Positions 55,757 through 64,000 of a stretch of DNA of 64,000 bases are shown here, piece by piece (within the stretch, counting starts at the first letter, position 1; each line of letters opens with the position of its first letter). The position numbers were made by a program, and so were the translations under genes. Under the pieces are notes generated by a model that was not told the DNA's origin, ran no database searches, and saw only the letters and a list, made by a program, of their open reading frames with translations. Source of the stretch: Acanthococcus lagerstroemiae (Eukaryota > Arthropoda > Insecta > Hemiptera > Eriococcidae). The stretch lies in assembly GCA_031841125.1 (NCBI GenBank), contig CM063107.1:67777814-67841813 (forward strand), written 5' to 3'.

Positions 55757-56172
55757 TCTGCGGCGTTCCTCCCCTTGCTAATGTATATTTTTGTATATGT
55801 GGTCTAGTCGTCCGGCCCACGTCCTGTGTTGCTCGATCCAAACGCCTTTCTCTCCTGCATTTCTATACCTTCATCCGGTGCGTGATCTTTTCAGTACTAC
55901 ATTCTTCTCCTTACCATTGTCCGTTTTCCTTCGTTGTCTTTCAATCCTTTATTCCTTCGATTGCTAGGCTGGATCATTAGTTTCAGGTATCAAGTTCGAA
56001 TTCGATTTCGACATTCGATGCAGTCACAATCTATACGTTGTAGCTCTCGGTTTTCTACTATCATCGAATACACGCGTTCTTTACACGCATTTTCGTCTTT
56101 TTTTATTTCATATGACTTACTTAATTGCGGCCCCCACTAAACTTTTCGTACTAACCCCGTAAAAGCCGCAGG
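55757..56172. mobile_element. Unit-specific insertion with short inverted ends
   Basis: Compared with the unit at about 54020, extra sequence lies between CTCGGATCCTGG and ACAATTCTAAATC. Its ends are GGTCTGCGGC (55759) and, inverted, GGACCTGCGGC (56165-56175). No coding capacity. Confidence 0.4.
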
Positions 56173-56629
56173 TCCAACAATTCTAAATCGAGCCCTGTAT
56201 GGAACGATGCTCTAGTTGCGGTTTTTGGGACCTTAGTTCGAACGCTCCTCCTCCCTGAATGATACAATTTGTAATTTACTGGCAAATAATTTCCAAAAAT
56301 GAGTTCCGCGACCATTCAAACGCATGAACCTATAACCATAGTGCATTCTATGAAATTTCTGAGGCCTCGTCTCCTCTATATCACTATCTTGAATTTATAG
56401 CCATACCAATATCAAAATCGAATCGCGACCTTGACCTCCCCTCCACCCAGTACCTCGATTCCATGATTCCTGCTAATGAAAATGTAAATGTTTTAATACG
56501 TACTAAGTCATTTTTGAAACAAAAAAAAATACAAATTTTAAATAGTGGTATTCAAAAGCTAGGGAAGGGGAAGGGAAAAATTTCGGACATCTTACGACAC
56601 GACTCACCGATCGGTTCCAAATGAATATA

Positions 56630-56665
56630 AGTAGTACCTGGGTAGATACCTACCCAGGTACTACT
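56630..56665. repeat. Perfect palindrome, 16-bp stem with 4-nt loop
   Basis: AGTAGTACCTGGGTAG (56630-56645), loop ATAC, then the exact complement (56650-56665). It is absent from the other copies of the tandem unit, where AATAATTATTTAC follows the same GGTTCCAAAT. Confidence 0.95.
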
Positions 56666-56754
56666 AATATATGCATATAAAATAAAAATAAACAAAAAAA
56701 ATAGAAAGTTTCAGCCTGATCGGAGAAGGGGAATAGATGCGGCAAAGCCCCCCC

Positions 56755-58430
56755 CCCCCTCATAGGAAAAATATATGGTGTTCTTTTTTTTTTTCCCCCT
56801 ATACTAGGGAGCTTCGCCCCCTGGCCGCTTTGCAGCCAAACCCCCCGTCGTCACTCGCTTCGCTCGTGCCGGCCATGCTCGGCGCTTCGCGCCTCATCCG
56901 ACCGTCAAAAACTTTTGTACTTGAGTTGAGGTTTGCTTTGCGCTTCTTTTGCTCCTCCTTTATCAGCGGTCCTCAATCTTCCACCATGAATTCCCCCCTT
57001 CCATACTTTCTTCATCACGAGCCTCGTCCTCCTCCACCACGACCCCCTCGTTCACCACGGAAAATGTACGCCTCCACGGTCGCACTTCAACAGTCGCAGC
57101 CCTCCTCAGCCACAAACTCCTCCCCCACAACAGCCATAATCTCCTACCAGAGGCTTCAGTGCCCACCCTATGGTCTTTTACCTCCGCAGTATCCCCCCTG
57201 CGAACCCTCTCCTTCTGCACATCCGGGTAGGCCCTGTCCCTTGGACTTCCTCCTCTACAACCATCGGCCACCACAACCAACGTCCACCAACTGGGCCTTA
57301 ATCGCTTCACATTGCTCTCTCCCTCTCGCCATGACTTTCTCCGTCTACAGCTTCTCCCCCACATGGCACCCTCCGTTCATCCCTCCGATCATCACCCAGT
57401 CCTCCACATAGTCTCTCCCGATCACCCTCTTCCCCCCGAGTGCCCTCCATTAGGACCACGTACCCCCGACCACCCCCACACCACCTTCATTTCTGTTCAC
57501 GTACCACATCCCCACCAAGACCTCTTCACCCATCACTACGCCCTTCCCAATTGCGGCCATAATCCTTCGCTACAGTCTTTCTCTTCCACTGCTCCTTCTC
57601 GGCGGCGTCCTCATCCCAACTCCCACGAAGATCCCCTGGTCCTCCACTCAGGAGCTCTCATCACCATGACCACCCTTTTTCTTCAGACCCCCACCAGCAG
57701 CCCCTCTCGCACCATGGCTTTCATTTCCCTCCCCAGTCCCTCATTCACCCAGGACTTCCTCCTCCACCAGGATCTCTTACTCACCATTACCCTCCGCCCA
57801 CCCGGGGCCTTTATCTCCCGCTACAGTCCCCGCCACCACCACCGTGGTTTTCCTCCCCTTCAGGAGCTCCCTCCACCACCATGAGTACCTCTTATAACCC
57901 CGGGACCTAATCCACTAAAGTTTTACTGCCCCTCCAGGACCCTCACCCACCATTACCTCCTCCTTCCTCAATGGCCACTCTCTCCTACTAACCATTTCCT
58001 CCACTACGAGGACCCCTCACCCACCACTACCCCTGGGCTTTATCTGCCTTCACAGCCCCTGTCCTCACTATGGTCCTCCAACCCCCTTGAAGATCCCTGG
58101 CATCCAGGAGCTCTCACAACCATGACCACCCCTCCCCCAGAGAGCCCTTCCCTCTCAAGACCCCACCCCGCCTCTAGCCCGTCTCGCACCACGGCCATTT
58201 CTCTCTCTCTGATCCCCTCTCTCACCAAGGGCTTTCTCCTCCACCAGGTCCTCTTACTCATCATAACCCCCTGCCCCACCCAGGGCCTCCATCTCCGACC
58301 ACAGCCCACGCCTTCACATGGGCCCTCCTCCCCCTTCAGGAGCTTTCTTCACAACCATGAACCCCCTTCTGAAGGTAGGCTACCCCTGGAAAATCGAGCA
58401 ATCAAGGGGCAGGGTAGGCAACCCGCAGTG
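56755..58430 (+). repeat. Polypyrimidine-rich tract with 460-bp tandem duplication
   Basis: For nearly 1.7 kb the plus strand is dominated by C and T (CCTCCACCA, CTCCTCC, CCACCCC). A landmark series GAAGATCCC...CAGGAGCTCTCA...ATGACCACCC...CTCGCACCA at 57629 recurs at 58089, a 460-bp period. The bias alone creates long proline/serine-rich frames (56737-57411 and 57312-57884), which I do not treat as genes. A GC-rich block with CACTCGCTTCGCTCGTGC sits at its left edge (56850-56890). Confidence 0.75.
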
Positions 58431-58690
58431 AGTTGAGATCTTGGAGATAATGGGTAATTATGTCATTATGTATTTTTATGTCTGATTATGTCGGTTATGT
58501 CTTAAAACTTGGAAACCTTTTGTGTTAAAACAGATTATGTCCTTGAAAGTAGCTGATCGGCCCCTGCAATTTCTCTGAATTATAGGTAGGCAACACGCAG
58601 TGTCGGTAATTATGTCATTATATGTCTTTTTATGTCTTATTATGTCTGTTATGTCTTAAAACTTATGTCCTTGAAAGTAGCCGGGGATTT
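58404..58690 (+). repeat. 181-bp duplication rich in TTATGTC
   Basis: GTAGGCAACCCGCAGTG (58404) and GTAGGCAACACGCAGTG (58585) each precede TAATTATGTCATTAT, repeated TTATGTC words and CTTGAAAGTAGC. Confidence 0.8.
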
Positions 58691-59100
58691 AGATGTCAGG
58701 CTCCTTGGAGTTTTTTCCAGGAGGGGGGAGGTGGGAGGAGTTTTGGTTATTAATATAATAGAGAGATTGTATTTTTCTCGGCCTATAATGACGCTTCAAT
58801 ATGCGGATACGAGTTTTGAATTGGCGATTTATTACTGAAAGGGGGCTCAAAAAAGAACCAAAAATGTTTGGTTCTTTTTCCCATTATTGAATTTAATTTG
58901 TAGTTTTTTGAATCTGATTTTGTGACGAATTTTTGGTTGCAACTCCTTGGAATGCCACTAGAGGAGGCTGAACTGCTATTATTGGTTTAGATGTATGGAT
59001 TGTCAAAGCTGCAGAATTTGTCTTTGCGGCTGTTTCATTCTTCTCACCCCGTGGGGTGCCACTTCAGAGGATCGAACTTTCATTTGAAGTTAAGGCTTGA

Positions 59101-60930
59101 TTTATTTGGTTTGCCGCTATGTGCTAATTTTTTTTGGCATTGTGGCATTTTTATGAACGACCGACCTAAAAAAAGAGAAAATAAAAACAATTTAATGAGA
59201 AACAATTTTGGTTTGAAAAATTTTTGCCTAGAGTCGATATTTCACAACGTTCTTGGAAAAAATGAATTTTGGGAGACTTTCAACTCCTGCGGTGAAAATA
59301 ACTCCGCTACCGCGACAAGTACTGTTAATATGCTCATTAGAGAGTTGTTGAGTTATTACGAAGAGATTTGTGAAAAAAGTCTTCATATTGAACTATTTTT
59401 TTTTTCAGTCTAATTTTCCTGAGCTATAGAAAGAAAATGGCCATTCAGCATGTTTGTCCTTCATTTCGGTTGAGTGAATTCTTATTCTTATAGTTTCTTT
59501 GATGTCGGTGGCAAAATGCTGCTACTGCGCCCACATTTACCGAGTAGGAGGAACAACTACCTACCCTTGGCTCCCGCACCACTGTCAGAGGCATATTATT
59601 TTTCGTCAATCAATTTTTAAATAAGCTCAAAATGATAAAAAACATCATAAAAACCTTTTCGGATACTTCAAAGGCTATTTACAGAACATATCGGAGCTAC
59701 CGAAAAATTCAACGACCAATTCGAAATCAGCGAACCAAAAATCTATGGAAACTAAGGCCGACACAAGATTGCCGAAATTTTATCTTCTAGTATAATGGAA
59801 CTTTTTGAGATACTGTTTTCGAAGTACGCAATATCAAACCGCACACTAATAAGGAAACCTGCTTCCGCCCAGAATACCTGAAAAAGCGGAGGTTGCAACG
59901 GAGGAAGGGGGGGGGGTTGGTATACTGAGCGACGAAAATTACAAATTAAATTGATAATTGAGACGAAAGTTGAAAAAGGCGGATTCTGTATCCCCGTGCT
60001 CGTTATTAGCGCTGCGAGAGCGTATTTTTAATAACCGAATTTCGAGGATGCTTGCGCAAACGACCGACACTAAACTTTCTACTGTCAATTATTTATACAA
60101 TTTCGGCTTAGTGTGTGAATCAAAAAACAGCAGCCCCTTCGAAAAGCCGTTCGGATTACCAATTCAGCGGCGGACGTGGGCGCAAATGTGTTCCAGAAGT
60201 GGAAATGAATCGGACGCAGTCATCGCGCCGCGAATCGGTTAAAATACACGGTACAGGCTCTTTTAGGTTTGAAAAATGTCAGGTATTTTAAATTCAATTT
60301 TTTCGAGCCGACTGGCTGGAGTATAAAGCGGTCGCCATAAATACAAACATTAAAAATATTTTTGCTTTTCCCTGTGCTCGATTTTATTCTCCAAATTCCG
60401 CGTGTGTGGAAACCTCGAGCGAAGAAATTATTGCACCAACGTGAACGGCGTTGTCGGAATTTCAGACTCCACCGTTGACGGGCTGCTGATGGTATGGCGG
60501 GCGAAGAGCGAGTCAGAATTTTCGGATCGTTGTAATTTCTCCGTAGGCTCCAATTTTGATTCGGCGGAAGTCGTTGGCAATTTTATCCTAAAGGAATTAC
60601 ACGCGAACGTCGATTTAATATAACGATCAAACGTGACGAATTTTTATTCATTAGATATATAGCGAAGTCGAAATGGCGTAGCATTCGAGAGACATGGGAC
60701 ACTAGAGAGCCAATGCCGGAGAAATTCGGTTAAAATTGGAAAATCGACGGCGATGGCGTTCACAACAGCAGCCGGTAGGTGGGAAATACTCGGCATTAAA
60801 ATGCGAAGCTGCCGGTTGTAAATAACTTACCTCATCGGATGCTGTATCATTTGTATTGTAACCACCATTAGGTGGAGGGCTTGAAGGGCTGAAGTCCTCT
60901 CAACATTTCTTGAAGCCTTCCCAAGAGGAT
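59101..60930. other. Unassigned sequence
   Basis: Open frames 59958-60242, 60402-60623 and the 3' part of 58991-59413 have no domain or family resemblance that I can see. 60000-60650 is less AT-rich than its flanks and could hold an exon, but no splice-supported gene can be built by eye. Confidence 0.4.
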
Positions 60931-60931
60931 T

Positions 60932-61318
60932 CTATATTATCTCCCAATTCCTCGCCTTCCTGAAAAGTGAGCATATGATAGTTTTGATACTTAAGTACAT
61001 AAAAATAATACCTGGACGCTTTGTCCAAGGTGTAGCATAATTTCCCGAAAACCTGATGTCCCGCCCAAATTTCGGAATAAGAGCCCTGGAAAAATAAACT
61101 TTTTCCAAGGATCTCACCTGTCGGAAATTTGCCGACAGTAGACTGCCGACGAAGGGGGCTAATAACTCCCGCAAGGGAACGTTCAGCCTACTATCACCAT
61201 AATTGTAGGTGTTTAGCCACAAACCAACTCCAAGCCTCACGGGGGTCAGGGGGAGTCCAAGATGACCTATGTCCCCAGTGTACTTTATTAGCGAAGTAGT
61301 GCTGAAGACCTGAGCCAT
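60932..61318 (-). CDS. Hypothetical 128-residue open frame, doubtful
   Basis: An uninterrupted minus-strand frame that begins with Met, is leucine-rich and mixed in composition, and shows no motif I recognise. It lies between unassigned DNA and a MITE. It could be chance or part of a repeat. Confidence 0.15.
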   Translation of the reverse strand: MAQVFSTTSLIKYTGDIGHLGLPLTPVRLGVGLWLNTYNYGDSRLNVPLRELLAPFVGSLLSANFRQVRSLEKVYFSRALIPKFGRDIRFSGNYATPWTKRPGIIFMYLSIKTIICSLFRKARNWEII

Positions 61319-61396
61319 CTGGATGGACTTAAGTAAGGTGGGAACCCGCTCTTCATGTCACTGAATGAAAAGAGGTCCACCAAAGGGAAATATGTA

Positions 61397-61879
61397 TACT
61401 GCTGCGCTTAGAACGTCTTATCTGACATTTTCACATTTAAAAATTTTTTTGCATAATATGTTTCCTGAACAATTTTTCCATCTCCTCAGCTTAGGTAGAA
61501 TGTCCCGGTGGTCTGGTTGGCCGAGTGGATAGCGCGTTGGTCTCAGATTCCCGAGGTCCCGGGTTCGAGCCCCCGTAGCAACTCGCCAAATTTCGACCTA
61601 GGCCGGGTTTTCGGCCAGAAGAGAAGAGGGTTATGACAGCCCTGACAGCCTCCGCGACGTCTCTGAAGTAATGCTCGAAAGGGTGGATTCCAGGGCTCGG
61701 ATTGAGGGCAAATTAGGAAAAAGAAGAAGGTAGAATGTCTTATCTGTGATAGAACCGTAGAAATTTGACTAACAAGTTTGTCCTATCCTACCTTCTGACC
61801 AGGTTTTGCTAGTTTAAATTGCATTTATCTCAAAACTTTTAAAATGTCAGATAGGACGTTCTAACTAAGCGCGGCAGTA
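61397..61879. mobile_element. TA-flanked MITE carrying a SINE
   Basis: The ends are TACTGCTGCGCTTAGAACGTC and, inverted, TACTGCCGCGCTTAGTTAGA with AACGTC, then TATCTGACATTTT on both. TA flanks each end (61395-61396 and 61880-61881), as in Tc1/mariner-type elements. Without the SINE and its duplication it would be about 250 bp. GGTAGAATGTC words around the SINE are part of the interior. Confidence 0.7.
61505..61727 (+). mobile_element. tRNA-derived SINE, copy 3, inside the MITE
   Basis: A box TGGCCGAGTGG (61518-61528) and B box GGTTCGAGCCC (61562-61572), the shared body and an AAATTAGGAAAAAGAAG tail. A 12-bp duplication, AGGTAGAATGTC (61493-61504 and 61728-61739), marks its insertion. Confidence 0.9.
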
Positions 61880-61979
61880 TAATTTTAAAAAAAGTGCATA
61901 ATATTGCGCAATCTAATGGTTCGGATAATGCTGATTTTCGGATAATCGGGATTCGGATAATCGAGATTGTACTTCTCAC

Positions 61980-62200
61980 CCTTGAGGAACACCGTTTGAT
62001 AGTGTGTAAGCGTTGGAGAATGAATTTGCGATACGGACGACGAATTCTCTATGAAGGAAGAAGTTAGATATGAAGTGAAGCATATTACCGCTTATTTTCC
62101 ATGATTTTAGAGTGGATAGAACGTTTCCTCTCTGGATTGTATCAAATGCTTTGTCGATGTCGAAGAATATTGCTAGACGCTATTTTCTTTTATAGTGTGC
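61980..62200 (-). pseudogene. LINE reverse-transcriptase fragment, blocks A to B
   Basis: The minus strand reads LAIFFDIDKAFDTIQRGNVL (62175-62115, RT block A with catalytic Asp), then SGNMLHFISNFFLHREFVV, IANSFSNAYTLSNGVPQG (61994-61980, block B) and a stop. The FVV-I...S....NGVPQG pattern points to a Jockey/I/CR1-type RT, different from the RTE-like copies. It is cut on both sides. Confidence 0.7.
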
Positions 62201-63235
62201 TTGATGTGAATTATCCTGCAGGGAAAACCATACGAGAGAACCACATGAAAAAATCCCATATGAAAATCATGCAAAGAAATATGTAGAAATTGGTATGAGT
62301 ATAAGAAAATTTTTAAGGGAAACACCCGAAACGCTTCTTTGCGAAAATTTAAATTTTCCAGATCAGTGGTGCGCTAGCATCGGCCTTCTCTCCTTTCCGC
62401 ACTCAAGGAAATAATGCTTATAATGTTAGGACACGCTGTACTTTCGAATGGAGAAACGCGCATTTTTATTTCACCATCAATCCGACCTAAATTTATTGTC
62501 AAGGCAAATTCATACAAAAATCGGTAGCGTATCGACGTTAAATTAAGACTTAGAACAAGTTTATATGCAAAAACCAGGTTGAGAGCCGTTTGAAAATCAC
62601 AGTTTTACATTTCATTTATTTATTTGTATTTGAGTCTTCTTCCAACAGGTGCGCGAAGGTCCCATTGAGAGGGAGGGACAGTAGGTACAGTATAACAATT
62701 CTTCAAAACAAAAAATACTTTTCAAGTGAAGGGTGGAGGATAAAGAAGAAGGAAAAGATGACAGAAAGAAGGAGGAGAGACAGGCACCAGAGCAGTGGCA
62801 GAGCGGGGAGAGAGGGGCGCGCAAGTCCCCCCAGGCGGCAGTTGACAATTGTGAATTGAGAACTGAAGGTTGAAGAGGAAGCCGAAGGGCCGAAACAAAC
62901 CACACTTGTGCGGTATAAGGGAAAGAAGTGCAGAGATTAGGACCTACATATATACCCTCGAGTACTTTAAATGACTGATGAAATATACTGTCTTCTACTC
63001 ATGAAGAATATGTCGATCCCAGGGTCTTTTTGGGTAATATTATTATATAATTCTAGAGTATATTGTCCGTACCTGATGCTGTGTTTCTACGTATAACAAA
63101 TAGATCAGTATTTCTTGTATTAAATGTAGGAACCTGAACTGAATACGTGTTATAAGTTATTGAAATCCAAAATTTTATTATTTAGAATATCCTCCGAAAA
63201 GATCAACTTGGCCAGACATCTTCGATTTTTTTAGA
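62201..63235. other. Unassigned sequence
   Basis: 62740-62890 is purine-rich and creates long frames on both strands without motifs. No gene recognised. Confidence 0.4.
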
Positions 63236-63238
63236 CTC

Positions 63239-63400
63239 CAGGGTGTCCATTCTCTGGAGAACCTGGAAAACCTGGAAAAGTCAGGGAATTTTGTCCGTCT
63301 GGAAAAGTCAGGGCATTTCGGAATTTCCAGCATTTTTCACCTAAAAGTCAGGGAATTTTGTAAAAAAATCGACTGCGAAATTTTGTAGTATTTCAAACAG
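63239..63400 (+). mobile_element. hAT-like element terminus
   Basis: CAGGGTGTCC followed by repeated CCTGGAAAA and AAGTCAGGGAATTTTG words resembles the ends of the hAT-like element at 28100-29477 (AAGGTGTC, TTTGGAAAAAGTCAGGAATT). No partner end lies within the window. Confidence 0.5.
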
Positions 63401-64000
63401 ATTTTACCCTATTCCTTATAATATATTTTTTCTTTCACAGGAGAAGGATGTGAGAAGTACAACCACCTCTCTTATCACAGTAGTACAGAGTGTGTTGGTG
63501 TGATTAAATCGTTTTCTACATCCTTTAAGCCATTAGCCGAATAGTTTTGGAAGGTTAGCTAGTTGTTAGCTTGACTGTTGAAGAAAGATGCAAACATTAG
63601 CGAATCCCTTAGTTTTTACTGAATCGCTAATGAAAAGCTAATCCGGATCTGTCGCGGTTGGCGTTTTGTCATTCCTGAATTCTGAACATTCTGAACATCT
63701 GTATTTTTGGACCTGATCCATGTTTCCTCGCTTAGTTTTGTGTTTATCGCACTTCAAGGCAGAGGAATTACTTTTAACATTTAGCTTTTTATCTATTAGC
63801 TGTTTGAATTTTAGCCCTTTAATATTTGCTGCTAGCTAGCCATTCAGTGTGAGTGACGCGATACTCGAAAGGGTAGTTCCTGTGGCCGGGGGTGCGGTGT
63901 CATAGAGACAACTTTGGCATGCGTGCATCGCTATACGTCCTACCACACCATTAACTAGCCATTCAGTGGCTTCAACTGTTAGCTTCATACCTGAGCCTCA
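63401..64000. other. Unassigned sequence with TTAGCT words
   Basis: TTAGCT/GCTAGC words recur, and AACTAGCCATTCAGTG-like sequence occurs at about 63834 and 63953. No gene recognised. Confidence 0.4.

Larger units (their letters stand above)
53000..59100 (+). repeat. 1.4-1.5 kb tandem repeat, block II (about 2.5 units, interrupted)
   Basis: The same family and orientation as 31640-33295. The landmark TGATG-GATATTC is at about 53428 and 54940 (period about 1.5 kb). Unit landmarks TTCCCCGTAAATACG (53688 and 55458), AAAATGAGTTC (54146 and 56296), GAAGTTTC/GAGGTTTCAACC-GATC (54495 and 56708) and GGTTGC-AC-CC-TTGGAATG (54778 and 58936) fall in order. The leading part (53030-53440) has four diverged copies of a 120-160 bp subrepeat. 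The second unit carries a SINE (55182-55398), an insert (about 55757-56170), a small palindrome (56630-56665) and the pyrimidine tract (56755-58430). Confidence 0.8.

Noticed and set aside
56737..57884. Two long proline/serine-rich frames (224 and 190 codons)
   Set aside because: They arise from a polypyrimidine tract with few chances for stop codons, are repetitive, and have no domain.
58991..59413. 140-codon plus-strand frame
   Set aside because: Its first third lies in the macrosatellite unit and the rest has no recognisable domain.

Overview
The window is a piece of a eukaryotic, almost certainly arthropod, nuclear genome. It is AT-rich and packed with degraded transposable elements, and I recognise no host protein-coding gene. 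The case for an insect-like animal is a dense set of dead RTE-like, CR1-like and R1-like LINE fragments, hAT- and Harbinger-type MITEs, a tRNA-derived SINE, and a short insert resembling mitochondrial cox1 when read with the invertebrate mitochondrial code. The extreme AT content and the residues of that cox1-like piece suggest a sap-sucking hemipteran, but this is only an inference.

Layout. 1-690: nothing recognised. 690-8457: a four-level nest on the minus strand. An older RTE-like LINE (690-1394 plus 6095-8457) is split by a younger one (1395-6094). The younger copy is itself interrupted by a mitochondrial insert (about 2597-2884) and by a 979-bp inverted-repeat DNA element (3552-4530), which carries a 61-bp-stem hairpin. 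8.5-22 kb: mostly unassigned DNA with a 47-bp minisatellite, several foldback elements, a Harbinger-type MITE and a LINE endonuclease fragment. 21.9-26.2 kb: a CR1-like LINE with an intact ORF1 and a truncated ORF2 lies between two halves of an 80-bp minisatellite. 26.6-30.1 kb: a minus-strand R1-like LINE hit by a SINE, abutting a plus-strand RTE-like LINE hit by a hAT element. 31.6-33.3 kb and 53-59.1 kb: two blocks of one 1.4-1.5 kb tandem repeat. 34.1-35.6 kb: two more LINE 3' ends. 36.4-39.4 kb: a 2.97-kb foldback element that is close to a complete palindrome. 47.7-50.6 kb: a 2.9-kb terminal-inverted-repeat element with internal tandem repeats and an LTR-like stretch. 56.75-58.4 kb: a strongly pyrimidine-biased tract. 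61.4-61.9 kb: a MITE carrying a SINE with a clean target-site duplication. The last 2 kb end with a hAT-like terminus and unassigned DNA.

There are no operons or pathways here. The only long conserved open frame is the LINE ORF1 at 22387-23415, and even that has lost a zinc ligand. The biology worth following is structural: very long inverted repeats that would transcribe as long hairpin RNA, a macrosatellite, and an insertion order that can be read from interrupted coding frames. Boundaries marked 'about' were judged by eye, and family names rest on remembered motifs, not on a search.
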